Assembly (NCBI GenBank): GCA_965242485.1
Contig: CBDESM010000003.1
Coordinates: 930,001 to 994,000, forward strand
Origin: CBDESM01 sp965242485
Lineage (GTDB): Bacteria; Chloroflexota; Dehalococcoidia; Bin125
Direction: 5' to 3'
Length of the DNA: 64,000 bases
In this document: in pieces, positions 43,866-52,968 of the stretch
Layout: each line of letters starts with the position of its first letter
Position numbering within the stretch: position 1 is the stretch's first letter
The notes under the pieces: generated by a model
Told to the model about the DNA's origin: nothing
Database searches by the model: none
What the model saw: only the letters and a program-made list of their open reading frames with translations
Program-made: the position numbers and the translations under genes

Positions 43866-43925
43866 CCTCGCCTCCTTTCGCGCCCTCCTTGCATAAATCT
43901 GCGCCGTGCGGCCCGGGCTGTTCGG

Positions 43926-43931
43926 TAGCCT
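43926..43931 (+). promoter_or_regulatory. -10 hexamer TAGCCT, leaderless geometry
   Basis: TAGCCT ends 6 nt before the ATG at 43938 of the CaiB-family gene. Confidence 0.45.
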
Positions 43932-43937
43932 CCGCCG

Positions 43938-46280
43938 ATGGAACTGCTCGCCGGGCTGCGCGTTGTCGAATGGAGCCGCAGCGTCGAGGCGGCCGCCTGC
44001 GGACGCGAATTCGCCCGCTGGGGCGCCGACGTGCTCGCGCTCGAAGACGCCGACGGGTCGCCCCTGCGACGGCATCCGCCCATGATCGAGCGGGACGGCG
44101 AGAGCCGCTCGCTGCTCTGGGCCTCGCTCGGACAGGGCAAGCGCTCCGAGCGCATCGCGGGCGAGCACGACCTGCTCGACGATCTCAACGGGGCCGACGT
44201 ATTCATCACCGACGCCACGCCCGGCGAGCTCGGCGCGTTCGATGCCGCCGCCCTGGACGCCCGCTGGCCCCGTCTGGTGGTCGTCCACCACTCGCCCTTC
44301 GGCACTTCGGGCCCCTACGCCGATTGGCGGGCCGACGACCTCGTGATCCAGGCGCTGGCCGGCTTCGCCTACACGAACGGCGACCCCGACAAGCAGCCGC
44401 TCGCCGCTCCGGGCACGATCGTGCCGCGCACCGTCGGCGCGCTCGCGGCCGTCGGCGCGGTCGCCGCGCTGCTCGAACGCATGCATTCCGGCCGCGGCCA
44501 GTGGATCGAAGTCGCCTCGATGGAGGCCGTTTCGACGCTGATCATGAGCTTGCGCAGCGAGTTCTACGGCACTCCGCTCCCGCGCGGCAACGGCCCGCCC
44601 AACTGGGCCGAAGTCCTGCCCACCCGCGACGGCTGGATCTCCCTCCCCGCCTGGAACCGCGCCGCCCTCGCCGCCGCGCCGGTCGCGTTCGGCCTCTCCG
44701 ATCCCGCCCCGGCTGAGCTCGCCGAAGGCGAAGGCCCGCTGGCCGAACGCCAGCTCTCGCTCGACTACTTCGCCCCATTGCTGGCTGGGCGCACCTCGGA
44801 AGAAATCTTCAACGGCCTCGAAGAGCTGGACGTCAACCTCGGCTGGCACCGCACGCCCGAACAATTGCTCGAAGATCGCCACCTCGCCGAACTCGATTAC
44901 TTCCAGACGCTCGAACACGAGCAGCTCGGCCCGCTCGCCGCCGCCGGCCCGCCGATGCGCGCTTCCCGTCCCGAAAGCGGGGCCGAGCTCGACGAAGCGA
45001 CGGCCTTCTCCCGCCGCGAACGCCCGGGCGCCGCCACGGGCCCGCTCGACGGCCTCCGCGTCGTCGACTTCACCCACGCCTGGCTCGGCCCCTACGCCGC
45101 AACCCTGCTCTCCGACCTCGGCGCTGAAGTGATCAAGATCGAGGGCCCGAAGCGCCCCGACCTCTGGCGCTTCGAGCCTTCCGGCCCGCCGCCCGCCGCC
45201 GCGCCCGACGCGCATCCGCTCAACGTCCGCGCCAACTTCAACATGGCCAACCGCGGCAAGCGCAACGTCTCGATCGCGCTCGACGCCGAAGAAGGCCGCG
45301 CGCTCGCGCTCGAACTCGTCGCCCGCGCCGACCTCGTGCTCGAAAACTTCCGCCCCCGCGTCCTGCAGAACCTCCGCCTCACCCACGACGACCTGCTCGC
45401 CGTCAACCCCCGCATCGCCCTGATCAGCTGCTCCGGCTTCGGCGCCGACGGCCCCTACTCGAACTATCGCGCCAACGGCGGCTCGACCGAAGCCAACGCC
45501 GGCTGGAACTCCCTGATGGGCTACCCCGGCTCGCCCCCGCGCCTGCTCGGCACGATGCAGGCCGACCCCATCGTCGGCGCGCAGATGGCCCTCGCCGCCC
45601 TCGCCGCCGTCCACTGCCGCGAAACCGGAGGCGGCCCGGGCATCCGCGCCGAAGGCTCGATGTTCGAGGCCGCCCTGAGCTGCCTCGACGAATACGTACT
45701 GTTTGCCTCGGCCGGCGGCGGCACTCCGCCGCGCAACGGCAACCGCAGGCCCGACGCCGCCCCGCGCGAGCTCTTCCCCTGCGCCGGCGAGGACGAGTGG
45801 ATCGCGATCTCGGTCGCGACCGACGAGCAATGGGCCGCCTTGCTCGAAGTCGCCGCCGGAGAACCGGCGCTGCGCGAACCGGCTTGGCGCGAAGCCGCCG
45901 GCCGCCTCGCCGATGTCGACCGCCTCGAACGCGCCCTCGCCGCTTGGACCGCCGGCTGGGACGCCCGCACGCTCCAGCGCCGCCTCCAGTCCGCCGGCGT
46001 CCCGGCCGGCGCCGCGCACACGACCCTCTCGCACCTCGGCGACCCGCATCTCGCCGCCCGCGGCTGGTGGCTCCCGCTCGAGCACGCCGACACCGGCGTC
46101 CGCCGCTACCAAGGCTTCGCCTGGCGCTTCTCCCGCACCCCCGCTGCCTGCGAGCGCCCCGCCCCCCGCCTCGGCGAGCACACCCGCGAAATCCTCGCCG
46201 AAACACTGGGCCGCTCCGACGAGCAGATCGACCGCTGGATCGACGAGAGAGTCGCCGCCGGCCTCACCGTTTCCCGCTAG
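43938..46280 (+). CDS. Tandem (fused) CaiB/BaiF-family CoA transferase
   Basis: A 780-residue protein holding two class III CoA-transferase units. Unit 1 (1-~365) starts LAGLRVVEWSRSVEAAACGREFARWGADV. Unit 2 (~370-780) starts LDGLRVVDFTHAWLGPYAATLLSDLGAEVIKIE and has NMANRGKRNVSIAL, ENFRPRV and CSGFGADGPY. Unit 2 looks complete; unit 1 lacks the usual Asp-bearing NRGK segment and may be structural. The natural enzyme is an interlocked dimer, so fusion could fix a one-active-site heteromer. It probably works with the crotonases here on an unknown acyl-CoA. Confidence 0.85.
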   Translation: MELLAGLRVVEWSRSVEAAACGREFARWGADVLALEDADGSPLRRHPPMIERDGESRSLLWASLGQGKRSERIAGEHDLLDDLNGADVFITDATPGELGAFDAAALDARWPRLVVVHHSPFGTSGPYADWRADDLVIQALAGFAYTNGDPDKQPLAAPGTIVPRTVGALAAVGAVAALLERMHSGRGQWIEVASMEAVSTLIMSLRSEFYGTPLPRGNGPPNWAEVLPTRDGWISLPAWNRAALAAAPVAFGLSDPAPAELAEGEGPLAERQLSLDYFAPLLAGRTSEEIFNGLEELDVNLGWHRTPEQLLEDRHLAELDYFQTLEHEQLGPLAAAGPPMRASRPESGAELDEATAFSRRERPGAATGPLDGLRVVDFTHAWLGPYAATLLSDLGAEVIKIEGPKRPDLWRFEPSGPPPAAAPDAHPLNVRANFNMANRGKRNVSIALDAEEGRALALELVARADLVLENFRPRVLQNLRLTHDDLLAVNPRIALISCSGFGADGPYSNYRANGGSTEANAGWNSLMGYPGSPPRLLGTMQADPIVGAQMALAALAAVHCRETGGGPGIRAEGSMFEAALSCLDEYVLFASAGGGTPPRNGNRRPDAAPRELFPCAGEDEWIAISVATDEQWAALLEVAAGEPALREPAWREAAGRLADVDRLERALAAWTAGWDARTLQRRLQSAGVPAGAAHTTLSHLGDPHLAARGWWLPLEHADTGVRRYQGFAWRFSRTPAACERPAPRLGEHTREILAETLGRSDEQIDRWIDERVAAGLTVSR

Positions 46281-46302
46281 CCTCCGCCGCGGAGGCCGCG
46301 CC

Positions 46303-47475
46303 ATGACCACGACGACGAGCACGACGATCCTCGACATCCCCTTCGCATACATCTCCCGCGGCCGCGAGATCCCCTACCGCTTCGCCGCCGCCCACCGCCG
46401 CGCCTGGCGCAGGATCGCCGAACCCGGCGACTGGTGGACGGGCCCCGAGCGCGTCGCCATCGCCGCTGAAACCCGCGCCGCCGCCGAATGCAGATTCTGC
46501 CGCGAACGCGCCGCTGCCCTCTCCGCTGCCTCTGTCGCGGGTGAGCACCTGCGCCCCTGCCTGCCCTCCGACGACCTGCTCCCCGAAGCCACGATCGACG
46601 CGATCCACGCGGTCATCGCCGACAGCGCCCGCCTCTCGCCCGACTGGTACGACCGCGTCACCTCCGCCGACGGCATGGACGACGCCCGCTACGTCGACCT
46701 GCTCGGCGTCGTGGTCCACGTCTTCTCCGTCGACGAGTTCCACCGCGCCCTCGGCATGGCGCTCGAACCGCTGCCGCAGCCCGAGCCCGGCGAGCCCCGT
46801 CGCCACCGCTCCTCCAAAGCCGAGCATCTCGCCGGCTGGACCCCGATCGTCCAGCCTTGGATGTGCGACCCCGAAGACCGCGACATCTACCCCGGCTCGC
46901 GCTGGGCCGCCAACGTCATCTCCGCCCTCAGCCTCGTCCCCGAAAACGTCCGCTGGCTCTCCGAGCTCTCCGCCGCCCACTACCTGCCGCACCACCGCGT
47001 CGGCAGCGCCATGGGCGTCGATTCCGAAGGCTGGGCCCGCGCCATCTCGCGCCCGCAGGTCGAGCTGATCGCCGCCCGCGTCTCCGCCCTCAACGAGTGC
47101 TTCTATTGAACCTCCTCGCATGTCGGCATGCTCCGTGCGAGCAGCCGCGGCAATGACGCGCTCGACATCCAGAGCGTCGTCGACTCCGGCGCCGACAGCG
47201 GCGTCCCCCACGGCGGCATCCTCACCGCCTTCGCCGAATCCGCCGTGCGCCGGGCCGACGACCTGCCCGAACGCCGCGAGGACATCGTCGCCGCAATGGG
47301 CGAGCCGGCCCTGTTCGACGCGGCCGGCATCGTCGCCAACTTCCAGCGCATGGTCCGCATCGCCGACGGCTGCGGCATCCCGCTCGACGAATGGACCCGC
47401 AAGCGCACCGCCGACGCCCGCGACCAGCTCAACCTCGATCGCTTCAAATCAGCCGCCAACACCGCCGCCGGCTGA
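46303..47475 (+). CDS. AhpD/carboxymuconolactone decarboxylase-like selenoprotein (in-frame TGA = Sec269)
   Basis: ATG 46303 (GGAGG upstream) opens 268 codons that end RVSALNECFY, then TGA at 47107-47109. The same frame then continues TSSHVGMLRASSRG for 121 codons to TGA 47473-47475. Read through, the motif is E-C-F-Y-U-T-S-S-H, i.e. the CxxCxxxH redox motif of AhpD-like proteins with selenocysteine for the second Cys (C266, U269, H273). The part after the TGA keeps normal G/C-ending codons and family-like helices. A stem-loop follows the TGA. TGA is a true stop for most genes here, so general reassignment is unlikely. No sel genes are in the window. Confidence 0.82.
47107..47141 (+). promoter_or_regulatory. 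Candidate bacterial SECIS element after the in-frame TGA
   Basis: Directly after the TGA, ctcgca (47115-47120) pairs with tgcgag (47136-47141). Inside, gcatg/catgc (47118-47131) offers a competing stem with loop tcgg. Bacterial SECIS stems lie within ~40 nt downstream of the UGA and are loosely conserved, so this is plausible but unproven. Confidence 0.5.
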
Positions 47476-47505
47476 CCCCGTACCGTTGGATCGCGAGCAG
47501 CCAAG

Positions 47506-48147
47506 ATGACCACCGCAACCGCCGATCCCGTAGCCGACGCAATCGCCCAAGCCCTCGCCGGGGACCGCCCCGTCCGCGTCCGCCCCGACTGCCCCGTCAC
47601 GGAGGCGTACATCGCGCATCTCACGGACCAACACGACGGCGTCTGGATCGAGACGCTGAAAGGGGAACTCATCATCAGCGGCTCAACTGAAGAACGCACA
47701 TCCGCCATTGAAGGCGACCTCTACGGCCAAGTCTGGCTCTGGGCCCTGCTCCGGCGGATCGGCCTCGTCCGCCCCATGACCGGCGGCTTCTTCCCGCCCG
47801 GCTGGGAATTCAAGGTGCCCGACATCAGCTGGATCAGCGACGAGCGCCAAGCCGAGGCCCGCAACCGCCCCTCGCCTCGTCGCTACCAGCCGGTCGCGCC
47901 CGAGTTCGTGATCGAAGTCCGTTCTCCGGGCGAGGCCGTCGCCGATCAGCAGGAGAAGATGGTCGGCTGGACCAGCCACGGCGTCCTGCTCGGCCTGCTC
48001 GTCGACCCTGCCAACCACAACGTCCACATTTATCGCGACAGCGAAGAGCAGCAGATCGTCCACCGCCCCGATGAGGTCAGCTGCGAACCCGAGATGCCCG
48101 GCCTCGTCCTCGACTTCGCCCGCATCTGGCGCATCGCCGACGCCTGA
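47506..48147 (+). CDS. Uma2 family (DUF820) putative endonuclease
   Basis: A 213-residue protein with the PD-(D/E)xK-like core of the Uma2 family: WIETLKGELIISGSTEER, KVPDISWISDER (Asp), and PEFVIEVRSPGEAVADQQEKM (Glu and Lys region), then GVLLGLLVDP. The family is expanded in cyanobacteria and Chloroflexota and is linked to mobile DNA; no substrate is established. It lies 30 nt after the selenoprotein gene. Confidence 0.85.
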   Translation: MTTATADPVADAIAQALAGDRPVRVRPDCPVTEAYIAHLTDQHDGVWIETLKGELIISGSTEERTSAIEGDLYGQVWLWALLRRIGLVRPMTGGFFPPGWEFKVPDISWISDERQAEARNRPSPRRYQPVAPEFVIEVRSPGEAVADQQEKMVGWTSHGVLLGLLVDPANHNVHIYRDSEEQQIVHRPDEVSCEPEMPGLVLDFARIWRIADA

Positions 48148-48161
48148 CGCTATCGCGCCGC

Positions 48162-48668
48162 CTACCGATACCGCGTCGCCGGGCCTATCTCCCGCAGCAC
48201 CCGCGCCGTCTCGATCGCCGCCTGCGCCGCTTCCTCGCCCTTGTTGCCCGCCGAGCCGCCCGCCCTCGCCAGCGCCAGTTCCACCGTCTGCGTCGCCAGC
48301 ACCTCGAAAATGCAGGGCACGCCCGTGTCCTGCCCGACCCGCGCGATCCCCGCCGTCGCCGCATCGACGACCAGCCGGTAGTGGTCCGTCTCCCCCTCGA
48401 TCACCGCGCCGAGGCAGATCACCGCATGGAACCATCCCGTCTCCGCGCAGCGCCTTGCGACCAGCGGAATCTCGAACGCGCCCGGTACCCAGTACACGTC
48501 GATGTTGTCGTCATAGGCGCCCGACGCGGCCAGGTGATCCAAACAGCCGTCGAGCAGCTTCGACGTGACGAAGTCGTTGAACCGCGACACCACCACGGCG
48601 AACGACATCCCCGCCGCCGGCCCCGATTCCGGATCGGGCACCGCCGCGCCGTCGTGGATGCGGACCAT
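48162..48668 (-). CDS. ribH: 6,7-dimethyl-8-ribityllumazine synthase
   Basis: A 168-residue lumazine synthase, last gene of the riboflavin operon. The family core is VVVSRFNDFVTSKLLDG, then DVYWVPGAFEIPLVARR, ICLGAVIEGETDHYRLV (His for proton transfer) and GVPCIFEVLATQTVELAL. It condenses the ribBA product with the ribD product, and the enzyme normally forms 60-mers or pentamers. It starts 6 nt after the ribBA stop. Confidence 0.95.
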   Translation of the reverse strand: MVRIHDGAAVPDPESGPAAGMSFAVVVSRFNDFVTSKLLDGCLDHLAASGAYDDNIDVYWVPGAFEIPLVARRCAETGWFHAVICLGAVIEGETDHYRLVVDAATAGIARVGQDTGVPCIFEVLATQTVELALARAGGSAGNKGEEAAQAAIETARVLREIGPATRYR

Positions 48669-48674
48669 GCCCGG

Positions 48675-50027
48675 CTATCCGCTCGCCGCCGCGTCCGTCG
48701 GCATCGGTTCCGCCGGCTCCGTCTGCTCCAGCGCCTTCGGATCGAGCAGATGCCCCATCTTCTCCTGCTTCACCGTCAGGTACCGCACGTTGTGCGGGTT
48801 CGCCGTCGCGATCACCGGCACCCGCTCGACGATCTCCAGCCCGTATCCCGCCAGCCCGTGCCGCTTGGCCGGGTTATTGGTCAGCAGCCGGATCCGCGAC
48901 ACTCCCAAGTCCCGCAGGATCTGCATCCCGATCCCGTAATCGCGCCGATCCGCCTCGAACCCCAGCGCCAGGTTCGCCTCGACCGTGTCCATCCCCTCGT
49001 CCTGCAGCGCGTAGGCCGCGATCTTGTTGTGCAGCCCGATCCCCCGCCCCTCCTGCGACATGTAGACGATCACGCCCCGCCCCGCCTCCGCCACCATCCG
49101 CATCGCGATCTCCAGCTGCTCCCCGCAGTCGCAGCGCTGCGAACCGAACACGTCCCCGGTCAGGCACTGCGAATGCACCCGCACCAAGGTCGGCTCGTCC
49201 GCCCCCTCGTCCCCCAGCATCAGCGCTACGTGTTCCTCGCTCGATCCGTGCGCCTTGTACCCAATCAGCCGGAAGTCCCCGTGGTCGGTCGGCAGCCGCG
49301 CCTCCGACACCCGTTCCACCAGCCGCTCCGTCCGCAGCCGGTACTGGATGATCTGCTCGACCGAGATCATCTTGATCTCGTGCCGCTTCGAGAACCGCAT
49401 CAGGTCCGGCAGCCGCGCCATCGTTCCGTCCCGCTTCATCACCTCGCAGATCACCGCGCCCGGCTGCAAGTCCCCCAGCTCGCACAAGTCGACCGACGCC
49501 TCCGTCTGCCCCGCCCGCACCAGCACGCCGCCCTCCCGCGCCCGCAGCGGGAACATGTGCCCCGGCCGCACCAGATCCTCCGGCCGCGTGTTCGGATCCA
49601 TCAGCACCTGCACCGTCCGCGCCCGATCCGGCGCCGAAATCCCCGTCGTCACCCCCGTCCGCGCCTCCACGCTGACCGTGAAGGCCGTCCCCAAGGGTGC
49701 CGTGTTCTGCCCCTGATCGACCATCAGCCGCAGCCCCAGCCGATCCAGCCGCTCGCCGCTCATCGCGATGCAGATCAAGCCCCGCCCGTGCGTCGCCATG
49801 AAGTTGATCGTGTCCGAAGTCACGAACTGCGCCGGCAGCGCCAGATCGCCCTCGTTCTCGCGATCCTCATCGTCCGTGATGATCAGCGGCCGCCCCTGCG
49901 CGAACTCTTGGATCGCCTCTTCCACCGTGCAGAACGCGGACGCGCGCGCGCGGCCCCGCGCCGGCTGCTTCCGCCGCCCGCCCTTCGCCTTCGCCGCCGG
50001 TTCGGCCTTCTTGCGCGCCATCTTCAT
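48675..50027 (-). CDS. ribBA: Bifunctional DHBP synthase/GTP cyclohydrolase II
   Basis: A 450-residue fusion with a Lys/Arg/Ala-rich 30-residue lead. The RibB half (~35-235) has LIITDDEDRENEGDLALPAQ and the catalytic GHMFPLRAREGGVLVRAGQTEA. The RibA half (~240-440) has the zinc ligands in CLTGDVFGSQRCDCGEQLE, then VIVYMSQEGRGIGLHNKI and LRLLTNNPAKRHGL. It supplies both starting branches of riboflavin. Start at 50027 or the second Met at 50021. Confidence 0.95.
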   Translation of the reverse strand: MKMARKKAEPAAKAKGGRRKQPARGRARASAFCTVEEAIQEFAQGRPLIITDDEDRENEGDLALPAQFVTSDTINFMATHGRGLICIAMSGERLDRLGLRLMVDQGQNTAPLGTAFTVSVEARTGVTTGISAPDRARTVQVLMDPNTRPEDLVRPGHMFPLRAREGGVLVRAGQTEASVDLCELGDLQPGAVICEVMKRDGTMARLPDLMRFSKRHEIKMISVEQIIQYRLRTERLVERVSEARLPTDHGDFRLIGYKAHGSSEEHVALMLGDEGADEPTLVRVHSQCLTGDVFGSQRCDCGEQLEIAMRMVAEAGRGVIVYMSQEGRGIGLHNKIAAYALQDEGMDTVEANLALGFEADRRDYGIGMQILRDLGVSRIRLLTNNPAKRHGLAGYGLEIVERVPVIATANPHNVRYLTVKQEKMGHLLDPKALEQTEPAEPMPTDAAASG

Positions 50028-50040
50028 GCCTTATCCGGCC

Positions 50041-50634
50041 TCATCCGCGCTCGGCCAGCCGCGCTTCCACGAGCTGATCCACGTACCGCGCCATGATGTC
50101 CGTCTCGAGGTTCACCTCGTCGCCCGGCTTCCGGTCGAGCAGGTTCGTGTGCTCCTGAGTGTACTGAACCAGCGAGACCGCGAATCCCGCCTCGTCCTTC
50201 TCCACGATCGTCAGGCTCGCCCCGTCGATGCAGATCGGCCCCTTCACGATCATGTACCGCAGCAGCTCGGCCGGCGCGTCATAAGAGGCCACGATCGCGT
50301 CCGCCTCGGGCCGCGCCGCGCGGAACGCTCCGCGCCCCTCCACGACCCCGCGCACGACGTGCCCGCTCAGCCGGTCCATCGGCCGCACCGACCGCTCCAA
50401 ATTCACCCGCGCCCCCGCCGACAGCCCGCCCAGGTTCGACCGCCGGTACGTCTCCGGCATCACGTTGGCCATGAACGTCTCGCCCTCGATCGCCGCCACC
50501 GTCAGATCCACGCCGTTGATCGCGATGCTGTCCCCCAGCGCCGCATCGCTCGTGATCAGCGGCGCGGCGATCCGCAGCAGCCCCTCCGCCGACTCGGCGA
50601 CCCGCCCCACCTCTTCGATGATCCCGGTGAACAT
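50041..50634 (-). CDS. ribE: Riboflavin synthase alpha chain
   Basis: A 197-residue protein of two lumazine-binding repeats: MFTGIIEEVGRV starts the first, and HVVRGVVEGRG the second; DSIAINGVDLTV and GPICIDGASLTIV are the equivalent binding strands. It makes riboflavin from two lumazines. The ATG at 50634 shares its A with the ribD stop (TGATG), so it is translationally coupled. Confidence 0.95.
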   Translation of the reverse strand: MFTGIIEEVGRVAESAEGLLRIAAPLITSDAALGDSIAINGVDLTVAAIEGETFMANVMPETYRRSNLGGLSAGARVNLERSVRPMDRLSGHVVRGVVEGRGAFRAARPEADAIVASYDAPAELLRYMIVKGPICIDGASLTIVEKDEAGFAVSLVQYTQEHTNLLDRKPGDEVNLETDIMARYVDQLVEARLAERG

Positions 50635-52193
50635 CAGGCCCCTCCCGCTCCGCTCAGCCGCCGGATGCAGACCTCGGCCCCATCCTCGCCGCGGCGGAAG
50701 TACCTGAATCCTAGCCCGCCCCAAGCCGCGCGCGGGCCCAGCCCGCCGGTCTCGGGCCGCTCCGCGACGACCAGCCAGCGCGCGCCCCGCCCCTCGGCCG
50801 AGGCCGCAGCCGCGTCCCTCAGCCGCGCCGCCGTCCCCGCCGGCGCGTGCCCGGCCGCCAAGAGGCAGACCAGTTCGGCGCGATCCCCTTCGCCGGCCGC
50901 GACGCCGGCGACTCCGTCGATCCCGTTCGGCCCGGCCGCGACCCAGACCGCGCCTTCAGCGCACGATTCGGCCAGCTCCGCCGCCGTCAGCGACGACCTT
51001 GCAATCCCCAGCAGCGCGTCGATCCCCGCCGCGTCGTCCGCTCCCGCCGGGCGCAGTCGCGGCGGTTCCCCCGCCGCCGGCCGGCGCGGATAGCCGGTCA
51101 CCAGCAGATCAACGCCGAGCCGTTCCACCGAAATCCGCTCGAGCCGCACCGCGTCGGCCATCCTCGCCGCCCCCTCGCCGCGCACCGCCGTCTGCGCGTC
51201 GCCCCCGATCAGCATCGGCGCGACCACCGCCTGCACCTTGTCCACCAGCCCCGCGTCGAAGAACGCCCCGTGCACCTCGCCCCCGCCCTCGACCAGCAGC
51301 GAGACCACGCCCCGCTCCCGCCCCAGCAGCTCCAGCACCGGCCCGATCGCGACCCGCCCCCCCGCCGCGGGCAGCACGGCCGTCTCCGCCCCCAGCCGCG
51401 ACACGCCCGCCCGCCACTGCCGCGGCGATGCCTCCGTCGTGCAGATCAGCGTCCGCGCGTGCTCCTGATCCGCCAGCACCCGCGCCTCCAGCGGCGTCCG
51501 CCCGCGGCTGTCCAGCACCACCCGCAGCGGCTGCGGCACCGGCCCCTCCCAGCCGTCCGGCCGCGCCGTGAGCTGCGGATCATCCGCCAGAATCGTGCCC
51601 GCGCCGACCAGGATCGCGTCCAGCGCCGGCCGCTGCCGGTGCGCCCAGGCCAGCGTCTCCGGCCCGCTCACCCAGCGCGAATCCCCGCTCGTCGCCGCGA
51701 TCCGCCCGTCCAGGCTGGCCGCGAACTTCGCCGTCACGAACGGCCGCCCCGTCCGACGATGGTGCGCGTACGCCTCGTACAGCTCCGCCGCCTCCGCCGC
51801 TCCGTCCCCTGCCGAAACGGCGATTCCCGCCTCCCGCAGCCGTTCCAGCCCCGCCCCGTCGACCTGCCCGTCGGGATCGCCGAACGCGGCGAACACTTCC
51901 GCGATCCCCGCCTCGATGATCGCCTCCGTGCAGGGCGGCGTCCGCCCCTGGTGCGCGCACGGTTCCAGCGTCGTATACAGCGCCGCCCCCCGCGCCCGCT
52001 CGCCGGCTTCCCGCAGCGCCGTCGCCTCCGCGTGCGCCCCGCCCGGCGGCTGCGTCGCCCCCTCGCCGACGATCCGCCCGTCCCGCACCACCACCGCGCC
52101 GACCGCCGGATTCGGCGAAGTCGTCCCCAGCACCTCCCGCGCCAGCTCGAACGCCCGCCCCATCCACCGCGAGGTGCCCGCCGGCCCGCCCAT
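50634..52193 (-). CDS. ribD: RibD (deaminase/reductase) fused to a GNAT-like C-terminal domain
   Basis: A 519-residue protein from ATG 52193 (GAGG 6 nt upstream; ATG 52205 is an alternative). The deaminase (1-~145) has PNPAVGAVVV, GGAHAEATAL and LEPCAHQGRTPPC with the zinc His and two Cys. The reductase (~150-365) has RPFVTAKFAASLDGRIA and LLVEGGGEVHGAFF. RibD normally ends near 365; here ~150 further residues resemble a GNAT acetyltransferase (GHAPAGTAARLRDAA, WLVVAERPETGGLGPRAAW, GLGFRYFRR). The extra domain's function is unknown. It heads the rib operon; no FMN riboswitch is seen upstream. Confidence 0.9.
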   Translation of the reverse strand: MGGPAGTSRWMGRAFELAREVLGTTSPNPAVGAVVVRDGRIVGEGATQPPGGAHAEATALREAGERARGAALYTTLEPCAHQGRTPPCTEAIIEAGIAEVFAAFGDPDGQVDGAGLERLREAGIAVSAGDGAAEAAELYEAYAHHRRTGRPFVTAKFAASLDGRIAATSGDSRWVSGPETLAWAHRQRPALDAILVGAGTILADDPQLTARPDGWEGPVPQPLRVVLDSRGRTPLEARVLADQEHARTLICTTEASPRQWRAGVSRLGAETAVLPAAGGRVAIGPVLELLGRERGVVSLLVEGGGEVHGAFFDAGLVDKVQAVVAPMLIGGDAQTAVRGEGAARMADAVRLERISVERLGVDLLVTGYPRRPAAGEPPRLRPAGADDAAGIDALLGIARSSLTAAELAESCAEGAVWVAAGPNGIDGVAGVAAGEGDRAELVCLLAAGHAPAGTAARLRDAAAASAEGRGARWLVVAERPETGGLGPRAAWGGLGFRYFRRGEDGAEVCIRRLSGAGGA

Positions 52194-52302
52194 GCCCGCC
52201 CTCATGCCCGCATTGTCGCACGCGCCCGCAGCGCCCGCCCGCCTCCCGCCGTCGTAGGCTGCCCCTGATTCCGCGCGCGTGATTCCCCCGCGGAGGAGCG
52301 CC

Positions 52303-52968
52303 ATGGCCGTCTTCAGCAGGGGCAACCTCCAATGGCTCGCCGAGGAGATCGCCCGCCTCGGCCCGGACGAAGACCTCGCCCGCCGCTTCGCCAACCTCGT
52401 CAAGGCCGCTCCCCCGCCCCACCGCGCCGACCTCGAAGCCGCGCTCGACGACTACCGCTCCCGCTCCGAACTGCCCGGCGCGGCCGGCCCGGCCGCCGAC
52501 TGCGGCGCGCTCGTCGTCCGCCTCTTCGCCCTCGCCGAAACCATCGACGAGAGCCCCCGCCCCCGCGCCAAGCTCGTCAGCCGCTCCCTGCTCGGCCCCA
52601 ACCTCCCCGAAGGCGAGATCGTCGCCCAGCCCTCCGAGTTCCACCGCCGCGTCGCCGCCAACCTCGACGAACTCGGCGTCAACTACGCCGAACACGTCCT
52701 GATCGAGGACCACCTCGCCGACTTCGTCTTCGAAAGCGGGCTGATCCTCGAATGCCACGACTGCTGGGCCCACGGCCACGAAGACTGCCCCAAAGGCCGC
52801 GACTCCATCTCCGCCGGCATCGGCCGCCCCGCCGGCGAACAAGACTGGCACAAATACAACGACTACGAACAGTCCGGCCGCGAAGTCCTAGTCCTCTGGC
52901 AATGCGAACACCAATACGAAGGCCTGGAAGCCGTCCGCCGCATCCTGGACATCCCCTCCAAAGAGTGA
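52303..52968 (+). CDS. Hypothetical protein with Cys/His cluster
   Basis: A 221-residue protein that I do not recognise. The first ~140 residues are helical and charged (LAEEIARLGPDEDLARRFANL). The middle has VNYAEHVLIEDHLADFVFES, followed by the metal-site-like ECHDCWAHGHEDCPKGRD and a later LWQCEHQYEG. That makes four Cys and several His or acidic residues in one region. GGAGGAG precedes ATG 52303. It is divergent from ribD. Confidence 0.6.
   Translation: MAVFSRGNLQWLAEEIARLGPDEDLARRFANLVKAAPPPHRADLEAALDDYRSRSELPGAAGPAADCGALVVRLFALAETIDESPRPRAKLVSRSLLGPNLPEGEIVAQPSEFHRRVAANLDELGVNYAEHVLIEDHLADFVFESGLILECHDCWAHGHEDCPKGRDSISAGIGRPAGEQDWHKYNDYEQSGREVLVLWQCEHQYEGLEAVRRILDIPSKE

Noticed and set aside
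46303..47109. Treating the AhpD-like gene as two genes or a simple pseudogene
   Set aside because: The TGA falls precisely on the catalytic Cys position and the downstream part stays in frame with intact coding features; decay would not be expected to pick that codon. It is not fully excluded.
52194..52302. FMN riboswitch upstream of the riboflavin operon
   Set aside because: The ~100-nt ribD leader region lacks the conserved FMN-aptamer segments, so none is called.
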